From positions 1 to 10,535 of the forward strand of contig DASXZE010000157.1 of the NCBI GenBank assembly GCA_036502105.1: a stretch of DNA of 10,535 nt, read 5' to 3'. Origin of the DNA: Angelobacter sp036502105. Its GTDB lineage: Bacteria; Acidobacteriota; Terriglobia; Terriglobales; Acidobacteriaceae. The stretch's first letter is position 1, and the number at the start of each line of letters is the position of its first letter. Positions 1 to 7,759 of the stretch are shown here, in pieces. A program made the translations under genes and the position numbers. The notes beneath the pieces are model-generated. The model made no database searches and was not told the origin of the DNA. It saw nothing but the letters and a program-made list of their open reading frames with translations.

Positions 1-1
1 C

Positions 2-1231
2 GAACATCGCTTTCGCTCGCACGATGGGCAATACCGCTGGTTTCGTTCCCGCGCTATTCCTGTGCGAAATGCACATGGCAATCTGGAGCGCTGGGTCGGC
101 ATCAGTTCGGATATTCATTTTCAAAAGCAGGCAGCGCAGACATTGGCGCAACAGAGCCAGGTGCTGGAAATCCTGATTGAGAGCACCGCCGATTTTGTTT
201 ACATGAAAGACCGCGACGGCCGCTATGTATTTGCCAACTCTTCCGCTGCGCAGTCCGTGGGCAAGACCGTGCAGGAAATTATCGGGAAAGATGACGGCGA
301 TCTTTTCCCCGCCGAAAGCGCGCTGGCCATCATGGAAAAAGACCGCCAGATTATGGCGTCTGGCATCTCTGAGGTTTTTGAAGAGACACGTTCTGCCGTT
401 GGCCGCACGCGGCATCTCCACTCATCAAAAAATGTCTGCCGCGACGCTTCCGGCGCGGTCATCGGCATGGTGGGAATTTCCCGTGACATCACCGAGCGCA
501 AGCAGGTTGAAGACGTATTGAATTCCAACGAGCTCAACGCCGCCGGAGCGCGCATGGCCAACGCTCTGGCGCATGAGATTAACAATCCACTGGCGGCCAT
601 CACCAACGCGCTTTTTCTGCTCAAGCAGAAGACCACAAAAGTTCCAGCCGATGAGCTGTTGGACTCCGCGCAGGAATCGCTGTGGCGCATCACAAAAATC
701 ACGCGCCAGATGATTGGCCTCTACAACCGTAACGCGCCTGCCCGGCATATCCAGGTGGAGCAGGTAATAGAAGATACCCTGGCGAATTTGAATGCGCGCA
801 TGCACGCCCGCGGCATTCATTTTGAAAATCGCCTTGATCCCTGTGAGTTTTACGGCATTGATCTGGATTTGCGCCAGCTCGTGACCGCGCTGCTGGAAAA
901 CGCTGTGGAGCAGGGCCGCAGTCTGGTCCGGGTAAGGCTTTACAACCGGCCTTTCGTTCGCAACAACTCTCAGCCAGGATTTCGCTTGATTATTTCTGAT
1001 GACGGTCCGGGCATTCCCGCGGAATATCGCGACCGTATCTTCGAGCCGTTCTTTTCCACCAAGGCCGAAAAAGCCAGTGGCCTGGGCCTGTGGATGGCGC
1101 GCGGTATCGCCAACAAATATGGTGGTACGATTTACGTCCGCAGCCGGACTGCAGAGGGCGCTTCCGGGACGTGCGTGGTGGTGGTGATGCCTTCGCACAT
1201 GGCCAGCCCGCAAAGCTTTGCGCGGCCCTGA
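2..1231 (+). CDS. PAS-domain sensor histidine kinase, 5' partial
   Basis: This is the C-terminal part of a two-component sensor kinase. The frame is open from base 2, and the GTG at 62 is an internal valine, because the codons before it read a PAS/PAC motif (HDGQYRWFRSRAIPV followed by GISSDI). Of 409 visible residues, 1-40 end a first PAS domain and about 54-167 form a second one ending in the typical GISRDITERKQ. About 175-242 are the HisKA helices with phospho-acceptor His191 in ALAHEINNPLAA. The rest is the ATPase domain: N-box Asn300 (LLENAVEQG), G1 DDGPG at 333-337, FEPFF at 347-351 and G2 GLGLWMARG at 360-368. All catalytic motifs are intact, so it should autophosphorylate. No membrane segment lies in the visible part, and no response regulator is visible nearby. 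The signal sensed cannot be told. Confidence 0.93.
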   Translation, partial: EHRFRSHDGQYRWFRSRAIPVRNAHGNLERWVGISSDIHFQKQAAQTLAQQSQVLEILIESTADFVYMKDRDGRYVFANSSAAQSVGKTVQEIIGKDDGDLFPAESALAIMEKDRQIMASGISEVFEETRSAVGRTRHLHSSKNVCRDASGAVIGMVGISRDITERKQVEDVLNSNELNAAGARMANALAHEINNPLAAITNALFLLKQKTTKVPADELLDSAQESLWRITKITRQMIGLYNRNAPARHIQVEQVIEDTLANLNARMHARGIHFENRLDPCEFYGIDLDLRQLVTALLENAVEQGRSLVRVRLYNRPFVRNNSQPGFRLIISDDGPGIPAEYRDRIFEPFFSTKAEKASGLGLWMARGIANKYGGTIYVRSRTAEGASGTCVVVVMPSHMASPQSFARP

Positions 1232-1267
1232 TTTCATCGGCTAAAAATCTCTACGTTTCCTCCGCGC

Positions 1268-1678
1268 TTACGCAGCCGATACCACGCTGGTGCAAAACGC
1301 GCAACGGCGGGCAGCGATTGGAATCTCACTCAGGCATTCCGGGCACTTCTTGCTCGTCGGATCAACCGGAGCGGCATTGCGGGCGGCGCGCGCTTTCCAG
1401 GCGTTCATCGGCGCGACCATAAAAAAGTAAACGGCGGTAGCCACCAGAAGAAAAGCGATTAAGGCATTCAGAAAGTTGCCATAAGAAATCACCGCGCCAT
1501 TGATGGTGAGGTTAAACGCTGAAAAATCTGGCTTGCTCACAACCGCGGCAATCAGGGGCGTAAGAATATTCGTAACAAACGCCGTAACCACCGCGCCAAA
1601 CGCTGCACCAATCACCACGGCCACGGAAAGATCAAGCACGTTGCCACGCAGGATGAATTGCTTAAAGCCTTGAAGCAT
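1268..1678 (-). CDS. mscL: Large-conductance mechanosensitive channel MscL with C-terminal zinc ribbon
   Basis: MscL forms a homopentameric inner-membrane pore that opens under membrane tension and releases solutes during hypo-osmotic shock. The 136 residues begin with the family signature (FKQFILRGNVLDLSVAVVIG), giving the amphipathic N-terminal helix and TM1 at about 15-45. A periplasmic loop containing FNLTINGAVISYG follows, then TM2 at about 68-90. The usual acidic C-terminal helix bundle is absent. Instead, residues 112-129 hold two CxxC pairs (Cys112/115 and Cys126/129), a probable zinc ribbon. The start is well supported: AGGAGG lies at 1685-1690, six bases before the ATG. The gene converges with the kinase gene (36-base gap) and diverges from lysS. 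Confidence 0.95.
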   Translation of the reverse strand: MLQGFKQFILRGNVLDLSVAVVIGAAFGAVVTAFVTNILTPLIAAVVSKPDFSAFNLTINGAVISYGNFLNALIAFLLVATAVYFFMVAPMNAWKARAARNAAPVDPTSKKCPECLSEIPIAARRCAFCTSVVSAA

Positions 1679-1704
1679 TGTTCCCCTCCTTATGCTTGCC
1701 CGGA

Positions 1705-1710
1705 ATCATA
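1705..1710 (-). promoter_or_regulatory. Possible -10 element for mscL
   Basis: Reading the minus strand, TATGAT lies about 27 bases before the mscL start and just ahead of its ribosome binding site. It matches five of six bases of the sigma-70 -10 consensus. No good -35 is seen at the usual spacing, so the call is weak. Transcription would start near 1698. Confidence 0.35.
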
Positions 1711-1781
1711 CAGGAATTGGCGGCGCGGGTTTCGTCTTTCTAGCCTCGCAGCGATCTGCGCTGCCGATTGCCAGCCAGCTC

Positions 1782-1809
1782 TTAGAAACGATTTTTCTTC
1801 ATTTATAAT
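1782..1809 (+). promoter_or_regulatory. Probable lysS promoter
   Basis: A perfect -10 (TATAAT, 1804-1809) is preceded at 16 bases by a poor -35 (TTAGAA, 1782-1787). The expected transcript start near 1816 would give a leader of about 27 bases that contains GAGG at 1827-1830, 12 bases before the lysS GTG. Confidence 0.6.
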
Positions 1810-1842
1810 CTATGGTTTACACCTACGAGGTCAGAATCCACA

Positions 1843-3399
1843 GTGTCTTTTGAAGAGAGCGTTTATCAGCTGCGGCAGCAGAAGCTCCGCGATATTGCAG
1901 CCCTGGGCCAGGAGGCCTATCCGCACAAGTTTGTTTTCACTCACACCGTTCCGCAGGTCCTCGCCGACTTCACTGACAAAACGGCCGAGCAACTGGAGAA
2001 CCCGCGTGTTTTGGTGAAAGTGGCAGGCCGCATCATCTCCATGCGCCTTCAGGGCAAAGCCGGTTTCGCTCACTTGCAGCAGGGCGGACAGCGGCTGCAA
2101 ATCTACATCAAGCTCGATTACGTGGGCGAAAAAGGTTTTGCGCTCTCTAAGCTGCTTGACCTGGGCGACCACATTGGCGTGGGCGGCTACTTGTTCCGCA
2201 CGCGCACCGGCGAGTTGACCATCCATGTGGAAGAAATAACTTTTCTGGCCAAAGACTACCTGCCGCTGCCGGAAAAATTTCATGGTCTGAGTGACGTTGA
2301 GCTGCGCTATCGCCAGCGCTATGTCGATCTGGTGATGAACCAGGATGTGCGCGAAGTTTTTGTGAAGCGCAGCAAAGTGGTGCAGTCGATCCGGCGGTTC
2401 CTGGACACGCGCAACTTTATTGAAGTGGAAACGCCCATGATGCAGCCCATCGCCGGCGGCGCAACCGCGCGCCCGTTTGTTACGCACCACAACACGCTCG
2501 ATATCGACCTGTATCTGCGCATTGCGCCAGAGCTTTATCTCAAGCGGCTGGTGGTGGGCGGGCTAGACCGCGTGTATGAGATCAATCGCAACTTCCGCAA
2601 TGAAGGCATCTCCACGCAGCACAATCCGGAATTCACGATGCTAGAGTTTTATCAGGCATACGCTGACTACCATGACATGATGCAGCTTACGCAAGACATG
2701 CTTGCCCAGGTGGCGCAAGACGTGAACGGAACCACCAAGGCCAGCTTTGACGGCAAGGAATTTGATTTTGCCGATTGGCAGCGGCTCTCCATGCGTGAAG
2801 CCATCATTAAGTATTGGCCGGACGCAGCAGCGCCCAAGCCAGAGATGGCAGACTTTGCGTCACATGAATCCGTTGGAAAACTGGTGTCGCGGCTCAATGC
2901 CAACCACTCGCCGCGCATGCCTTACGATCCCAAAGAGCCGGCGGGCAAAACGATTGCTGCAATGTTTGAAGCCGTGGCGGAGCACCATCTGATCCAGCCG
3001 ACGATTCTCTATGACTTCCCGGTTGCCATCTCGCCGCTCTCAAAAAATAAGCGCGACGAAACCGATTGGGTGGAGCGCTTTGAAATATTTATCGGCGGCC
3101 TGGAGATTGGCAACGCCTTCAGCGAATTAAACGACCCTGAAGAGCAGCGCCGACGCTTCGAACAGCAGCTCACAGAAAAGGAACGCGGCGATGAAGAAGC
3201 TCATGCCATGGATGAAGATTACATCCGCGCACTTTCTTACGGCCTGCCCCCAACCGGAGGCGAAGGCATCGGCATCGACCGGCTCACCATGCTGCTGACG
3301 GACTCTCGCTCCATCCGCGATGTAATTTTGTTCCCGCTGTTACGCAAGCAACAGGAGCAAGAGACGGCAGAAGACGGAGAAAAACCGATTGAGGCTTAG
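1843..3399 (+). CDS. lysS: Lysyl-tRNA synthetase, class II
   Basis: This cytoplasmic enzyme charges tRNA-Lys with lysine using ATP. The 518 residues are close to the usual bacterial length of about 500. Residues about 55-150 form the OB-fold anticodon-binding domain (VAGRIISMRLQGKAGFAHL). The class II catalytic core follows: the motif 1 region around FIEVETPMM (192-200), motif 2 around YEINRNFRNEGISTQHNPEF (245-264) and motif 3 GEGIGIDRLTMLLT (473-486). The lysine-enzyme stretch LEIGNAFSELNDP (420-432) is also present. The start is a GTG at 1843. GAGG at 1827-1830 sits 12 bases upstream, rather far, but the N-terminus (SFEESVYQLRQQKL) fits the family. No T-box-like leader was seen. The C-terminal tail after RKQQEQ is short and acidic. 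Confidence 0.97.
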   Translation: MSFEESVYQLRQQKLRDIAALGQEAYPHKFVFTHTVPQVLADFTDKTAEQLENPRVLVKVAGRIISMRLQGKAGFAHLQQGGQRLQIYIKLDYVGEKGFALSKLLDLGDHIGVGGYLFRTRTGELTIHVEEITFLAKDYLPLPEKFHGLSDVELRYRQRYVDLVMNQDVREVFVKRSKVVQSIRRFLDTRNFIEVETPMMQPIAGGATARPFVTHHNTLDIDLYLRIAPELYLKRLVVGGLDRVYEINRNFRNEGISTQHNPEFTMLEFYQAYADYHDMMQLTQDMLAQVAQDVNGTTKASFDGKEFDFADWQRLSMREAIIKYWPDAAAPKPEMADFASHESVGKLVSRLNANHSPRMPYDPKEPAGKTIAAMFEAVAEHHLIQPTILYDFPVAISPLSKNKRDETDWVERFEIFIGGLEIGNAFSELNDPEEQRRRFEQQLTEKERGDEEAHAMDEDYIRALSYGLPPTGGEGIGIDRLTMLLTDSRSIRDVILFPLLRKQQEQETAEDGEKPIEA

Positions 3400-3416
3400 C
3401 AGTTAGCAGCTAAGCC
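3393..3416. terminator. Hairpin shared by two convergent stop codons
   Basis: GGCTTAG (3393-3399) and CTAAGCC (3410-3416) form a perfect seven-pair stem with a ten-base loop. The TAG of lysS is in the left arm (3397-3399). The TAG of the opposing membrane-protein gene, read on the minus strand, is in the right arm (3410-3412). Neither side has a long T-tract; the plus side has only TTCTGCTCT. It may end transcription from both directions, perhaps inefficiently. Confidence 0.5.
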
Positions 3417-4696
3417 TTCTGCTCTACAGGGGAAGCAGTACTGGCTTCCCTTTTAAACTTTTCAATGATTGCAAGAAACTCTTTGTCTTCTCTCAGGCAG
3501 GCAAGGTCCTGCCCGTGTTGAATCAAGCTGCTGGAAATGGAGTTTATGTAAGTTGGCTCTGCCTCCAAAGTCTTTTTCAATGAAAGAAGGGCCTGGTCTT
3601 TGTTTTTAGATTTGGCATCACCGGCCAGGCCATTTTTTAATTCCTGGCAATATAGCTGAGCATATCCACAAGCTGTATTGAGCAGGGAGCCTGCTTGATT
3701 GGGAAATTCCCTATAAAACGACTCTGAGTATTGAATGGCGTCTGCGATTCGTTCCGGAATAAATAACAGAACATATCCCAGCCATTGCCGTACCAGCGCA
3801 GGCGACTCTGGCCGAAAACTGAGGCGCTCCAGAATTGCCGCGGCTTCCTGGTATTCCTTGTTTCCAATCAATATGTCGGCATATTTCACTGTTAAATCCG
3901 CATGCAGGGGATTCACAGTTAAAGCCCTGAGAAGCCATTCCAGGGCCAGCTTGATCTGGCCGGGCTTTTTCTCTTTTTCAAAATAAGTCCGATAATATTG
4001 GATGTAAGCTACCTTCGAAATCACGTCCCAATCCAATGGGCCGCCATCCCGCACGGCGGCGCTGGCGTGCTGCAAGAACTCTTCCACTTCAGAGGAATAC
4101 AGTATTTCCCGCAAACGCGCTGTCTCGTCAGGATCAACTTCCGCGATTTCATCAATATCATCCACGCCGGTAAGCATGCTGGCAGGCAAAATGGAAAGCG
4201 TCCGTTGGATGACGATTCCAGCATTGTGCGTTCCGTCGATCCTTCCTCTCTCCGCCCGTTTTGCCGCCAATGAAACATTGAAAATCAGCTCTCGCTGGAA
4301 ATACATGAAGAAGAACCCAAGGGTTATAAATGCGATGGCGGTTCCAACGTCGAGCGCAAAACCTTTATCGCCTGACTCAAACTGAAATTTTTGCAGAACT
4401 TTTTTTATAGAGCCACCCTGCTCAATTGCCTCCGCCAAGCCAAGGCCGGTAATACCGCCAATCAACCAGTCCCGAATTTTCCCAATAGTGGATTGTTCTT
4501 CACCATAGCTTGAGAACAGGAAGCCGAAGATCGTGCCTATGGCAAACGAGGAAGCAACAAGTGCCAGCATTAAGCCGAGCTTTTCAGAATCTCCATGTGC
4601 CATAAATCGGCACCAGTAACCGGCAGCAAAGACGATTGCAATGACCCAAAGCCAGAATGTGGCATTACTTTTCCACCAAATCAGGAAAGCTTTCAT
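3410..4696 (-). CDS. Unrecognised membrane protein with TPR-like C-terminal half
   Basis: I do not recognise this 428-residue protein as a named family. Hydrophobic segments lie at about 11-30, 41-62 and 115-134, with a glycine-rich amphipathic stretch GKIRDWLIGGITGLGLAEA at 72-90 between the second and third. After residue 150 it is soluble. From about 225 to 410 it is alpha-helical with TPR-like pairs, for example ALEWLLRALTVNPLHADL (251-268), EYQEAAAILERLSFRPESP (281-299) and ALLSLKKTLEAEPTYI (369-384). This suggests a membrane-anchored scaffold. The start is supported by GAGG nine bases upstream and a good promoter. Base composition is lower in GC than its neighbours: three lines inside the gene count 25/60, 26/60 and 29/60, against 38/60 in lysS and 35/60 in alaS. 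That suggests acquisition by transfer. The N-terminal layout loosely recalls membrane modules of predicted bacterial conflict systems, but this is only an impression. Confidence 0.85.
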   Translation of the reverse strand: MKAFLIWWKSNATFWLWVIAIVFAAGYWCRFMAHGDSEKLGLMLALVASSFAIGTIFGFLFSSYGEEQSTIGKIRDWLIGGITGLGLAEAIEQGGSIKKVLQKFQFESGDKGFALDVGTAIAFITLGFFFMYFQRELIFNVSLAAKRAERGRIDGTHNAGIVIQRTLSILPASMLTGVDDIDEIAEVDPDETARLREILYSSEVEEFLQHASAAVRDGGPLDWDVISKVAYIQYYRTYFEKEKKPGQIKLALEWLLRALTVNPLHADLTVKYADILIGNKEYQEAAAILERLSFRPESPALVRQWLGYVLLFIPERIADAIQYSESFYREFPNQAGSLLNTACGYAQLYCQELKNGLAGDAKSKNKDQALLSLKKTLEAEPTYINSISSSLIQHGQDLACLREDKEFLAIIEKFKREASTASPVEQKA

Positions 4697-4732
4697 CTTG
4701 AATATCCTCGCGGTTGGGTTTTTTATGGGATA

Positions 4733-4761
4733 ACTATAAGCAGGTTTGTAGCTTATGTCAT
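4733..4761 (-). promoter_or_regulatory. Promoter for the TPR-like membrane gene
   Basis: On the minus strand, ATGACA (4761-4756) is followed after exactly 17 bases by TATAGT (4738-4733). Each matches five of six sigma-70 consensus bases. Transcription would begin near 4726, about 30 bases before the ATG at 4696, leaving room for the GAGG ribosome binding site. This points to independent expression of the gene. Confidence 0.65.
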
Positions 4762-4855
4762 TGCATCGAGATAATCAATATCGCGCGTCCGTCTTTGCGC
4801 CTTGACGAAGACTTCTCGGACTCGATTTAAACGATATTCAAAAGTGCAGCCAATC

Positions 4856-4880
4856 TTTGCGTCCTCTGCGTCCTTTGCAG
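4856..4880. repeat. Nine-base-period short repeat (TTTGCGTCC type)
   Basis: Three head-to-tail units run TTTGCGTCC, TCTGCGTCC and TTTGCAG. A related string, GTCTTTGCGCCTTGACG, lies about 60 bases earlier at 4791-4807. Strings of this kind recur in intergenic regions of several phyla and are often mis-annotated as small proteins, because the reverse strand reads AKDAEDAK. Their function is unknown to me. This copy sits between the promoter of the membrane gene and alaS. Confidence 0.55.
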
Positions 4881-4928
4881 TGCTACCTTTGGTCGGCCGC
4901 ACCCCAATCGTCGGACAAAGTAATTCGA

Positions 4929-4934
4929 TACAAT
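4929..4934 (+). promoter_or_regulatory. Possible -10 element for a near-leaderless alaS transcript
   Basis: TACAAT matches five of six bases of the -10 consensus. Transcription would begin about seven bases later, near 4941, almost on the start codon at 4943. No clear -35 and no Shine-Dalgarno sequence lie in the preceding bases, which fits a leaderless or nearly leaderless message. Confidence 0.4.
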
Positions 4935-4942
4935 AGATAGTG

Positions 4943-7738
4943 ATGCCGACAGGTCCTGAAATTCGCGAGAAATTCCTGCGCTTCTTTGAAAGCAAAGGCC
5001 ACAAGCGTGTCCATTCATCGTCACTGGTGCCCGCCAACGATCCCACGCTGCTCTTTACCAACGCGGGCATGAACCAGTTTAAAGACGTCTTTCTGGGCGC
5101 CGAGAAACGCGATTACGATAAGGCCACCACGTCACAGAAATGCGTACGCGCGGGCGGCAAACATAATGATCTGGAAAATGTCGGCTTCACCAAGCGCCAT
5201 CACACATTTTTTGAGATGCTGGGCAATTTCGGTTTTGGCAGCTACTTTAAAGCCGAAGCGATTGCCTATGCCTGGGAGCTGGTGACCTCGCCCAACTGGT
5301 TTGGCATTGTTCGCGACAACCTTTATGTAACCATTTTTAAAGGCGAGCAAGGCATTCCCCGCGATGACAATGCGGAAAAATTATGGCTCAAGGTTGGCGT
5401 CCAAAAAGAACGCATCTTTGCCATGGGCATGAAGGACAACTTCTGGTCCATGGGTGATACCGGTCCGTGCGGCCCTTGCAGTGAAATTTATTACGACATG
5501 GGGCCTGCCGCTTCAGAACAGGGCCACGCCGACTGCATGTTTCCCTGCGAGTGCGGCCGCTACGTGGAATTCTGGAACCTGGTCTTCATGGAGTTTGATC
5601 GTGACAGCAATGGCACGCTCAATCCGCTGCCCAAGCCGTCCATTGATACCGGCATGGGGCTGGAGCGCATTGCGTCCATTCTGCAGGGCCAGATTTCCAA
5701 TTACGATACTGATCTTTTCATTCCTCTGCTGGCGGCTGCGGCGCGGTTGACTGGTGTTGATCTGAACAAAGAGCTGGCAGCGGAAAAAGGTTCATCTTCC
5801 GCGGCAAGCTTGCGCGTGGTGGCTGACCATGCCCGGGCAGTTACATTCCTGATTAATGACGGTGTGCTGCCGGCGAATGAAGGTCGCGGCTACGTGCTGC
5901 GCAAAATTCTGCGTCGCGGCATTCGCCATGGCCGCCTGCTCGGCGCAAGCAAGCCATTCATGCATGAGATGGTGATGGCCGTCCGCGATCTGATGAAAGA
6001 TGCGTACCCTGAGCTGGTGGATAACGCCGAGCGCATTTCCAAAATTGTTTTTGAAGAAGAGCGCCGCTTTGCCAACACGCTGGAAGCCGGACTGGCGCGG
6101 CTGGAAGCCGACCTCAACACTCTGCGCAAAGAAAAAGTGGATAGCCAGCGCATTGCCCTGGCCAAAGATCCGCTGCACGAGCTATCACCGGCTGAGCTGG
6201 CGCACCACCAATATCAGAGCGCCCGCGAGCTGCGCTATCGCGGTGAAGATGCGTTCAAGCTGTATGACACCTTCGGTCTGCCCTTTGACTTCATCATGGA
6301 CACATGCCGCGACGCCGGCATCAGCGTGGACGTGGAAGGTTTTGAGCTGGCCATGGAGGCGCAGCGTGAACGCGCGCGGGCTTCATGGAAAGGCGGCTCC
6401 AAGCAGACGGCGTCGCCCATTTATCGTGACCTGAAGAAGACGGATTTTGAAGGCTATCGCACTACGCGGTCAAAAGGCAGCGAGGTTTTGGCGATCGTAA
6501 AAAATGGCCAGGGCGTGCAGGCGCTGCAGCCGGATGAAGAAGGCGAAGTTGTGTTGGACCACACGCCTTTTTACGCCGACTCCGGCGGCCAGGTGGGCGA
6601 CATTGGCATTTTGTATGACGACACGCACAGCAGCATTGTGGCGGAAGTAAATGGCTGCTACATGCCGGTGCAAGGCGTGCGGGCGCACAAAGTAAAAGCG
6701 CGCCAGCCGATGACCGTGGGAATGAAAGTTGATCCGGTGGTACACGATGACATACGCGAATCCACCAAACGCAACCACACCGCCACGCATCTGCTGCATG
6801 CGGCGCTGCGCGAGACGCTGGGCAACCACGTGAAGCAAGCCGGATCGCTGGTGGACCAGGGCCATCTGCGTTTTGACTTCTCGCACTTTGCCGCCGTGGC
6901 CGACGAAGAACTGCAGGACATTGAAGACCTGATGAACAAACACGTAATGCGCAACACGGCCGTGGACACAATTGAAAATGTCCCGATTGACGTGGCCATT
7001 AACGAATACAAGGCCATGGCGCTCTTTGGCGAGAAATACGGCGACCGCGTGCGCGTGGTGAAAATTGGCGAATTTTCCACCGAGCTCTGCGGCGGCACAC
7101 ACACGCATGCCACCGGCGAAATTGGCCTGATCAAGATTATGAGTGAAGGCAGCGTGTCATCGGGCGTGCGGCGCGTGGAAGCCATCAGCGGTGAAGGGTC
7201 AGTCAAGCATTTTCGCCAGGACCACAAGCTGGGAAATCTTGTGTCCGCGTTGATTCCGCAGACCAAGTCTCATACGCCCGCTGAAGCTCTTCGCCACGAA
7301 CTGGACAAAAAAGACGCTGAGATCAAGAAGCTGCAAAAAGAGCTGGAGCAGCTGCGCATGAAATCCGCCGGCTCACAGGTGGCTTCAGTGGGCGAGAAGG
7401 CGCGCGATATTAAAGGTGTAAAAGTAGTCGCGCAGCGCGTGGACAATCTCGATCGCGGACAGATGCGCACGCTGGTGGACAACATGCGCACCAAGCTGGG
7501 CTCTGGCGTTGTGGTTTTGGGCTCTGTGCAAGACGGCAAAGTCTCGCTGATCGTGGGCGTGACGGCTGATCTGGTTTCGCGCGTGCAGGCCGGAAAAGTG
7601 ATTAAGCCAGTGGCAGAAAAAGTGGGCGGCTCCGGCGGCGGACGCCCCGATATGGCAGAGGCAGGCGGTAAAGATCCCGCTCAACTCGATGCTGCATTGA
7701 ATGAGGCGTATGCGGCGGTGGAAGGATTGTTGAAGTAG
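4943..7738 (+). CDS. alaS: Alanyl-tRNA synthetase
   Basis: This cytoplasmic enzyme attaches alanine to tRNA-Ala and hydrolyses mischarged Ser- or Gly-tRNA-Ala. Numbering from the ATG at 4943 gives 931 residues; the adjacent GTG at 4940 would add one. The N-terminal catalytic domain has GPEIREKFLRFFESKGH, LLFTNAGMNQFKD and the class II motif 3 region SIDTGMGLERI (233-243). The tRNA-recognition helices follow at about 250-470. The editing domain has the four zinc ligands His612 and His616 (NHTATH), Cys716 and His720 (CGGTH). A coiled coil lies at about 778-806, and the C-terminal DHHA1-like domain ends with the glycine-rich GGSGGGRPDMAEAGG. It is some 55 residues longer than the E. coli enzyme. 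About 33 of these form an insertion near 397-433, between the helices before DAFKLYDTFGLP. No ribosome binding site is evident. Confidence 0.97.
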   Translation: MPTGPEIREKFLRFFESKGHKRVHSSSLVPANDPTLLFTNAGMNQFKDVFLGAEKRDYDKATTSQKCVRAGGKHNDLENVGFTKRHHTFFEMLGNFGFGSYFKAEAIAYAWELVTSPNWFGIVRDNLYVTIFKGEQGIPRDDNAEKLWLKVGVQKERIFAMGMKDNFWSMGDTGPCGPCSEIYYDMGPAASEQGHADCMFPCECGRYVEFWNLVFMEFDRDSNGTLNPLPKPSIDTGMGLERIASILQGQISNYDTDLFIPLLAAAARLTGVDLNKELAAEKGSSSAASLRVVADHARAVTFLINDGVLPANEGRGYVLRKILRRGIRHGRLLGASKPFMHEMVMAVRDLMKDAYPELVDNAERISKIVFEEERRFANTLEAGLARLEADLNTLRKEKVDSQRIALAKDPLHELSPAELAHHQYQSARELRYRGEDAFKLYDTFGLPFDFIMDTCRDAGISVDVEGFELAMEAQRERARASWKGGSKQTASPIYRDLKKTDFEGYRTTRSKGSEVLAIVKNGQGVQALQPDEEGEVVLDHTPFYADSGGQVGDIGILYDDTHSSIVAEVNGCYMPVQGVRAHKVKARQPMTVGMKVDPVVHDDIRESTKRNHTATHLLHAALRETLGNHVKQAGSLVDQGHLRFDFSHFAAVADEELQDIEDLMNKHVMRNTAVDTIENVPIDVAINEYKAMALFGEKYGDRVRVVKIGEFSTELCGGTHTHATGEIGLIKIMSEGSVSSGVRRVEAISGEGSVKHFRQDHKLGNLVSALIPQTKSHTPAEALRHELDKKDAEIKKLQKELEQLRMKSAGSQVASVGEKARDIKGVKVVAQRVDNLDRGQMRTLVDNMRTKLGSGVVVLGSVQDGKVSLIVGVTADLVSRVQAGKVIKPVAEKVGGSGGGRPDMAEAGGKDPAQLDAALNEAYAAVEGLLK

Positions 7739-7759
7739 ATTTTTTCTGAAATCTCGAAG

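Noticed and set aside
62..64. GTG at 62 as the start of the histidine kinase
   Set aside because: The frame stays open to base 2 and the codons before it encode a clear PAS/PAC motif, so the gene begins before the window.
425..1237. Long minus-strand frame opposite the histidine kinase
   Set aside because: It is the antisense shadow of a gene with complete kinase motifs. Its own product shows no family features.
1232..1267. Terminator between the kinase gene and mscL
   Set aside because: No stem of useful length was found in this 36-base convergent gap, unlike the other two convergent junctions.
4753..5070. Minus-strand 105-codon frame over the alaS start
   Set aside because: It overlaps the conserved N-terminus of alaS, and its middle reads AKDAEDAK, the translation of the short repeat rather than a protein.
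6470..7108. Long minus-strand frame opposite alaS
   Set aside because: It is antisense to the editing domain of alaS, whose zinc ligands are all present in the plus frame.
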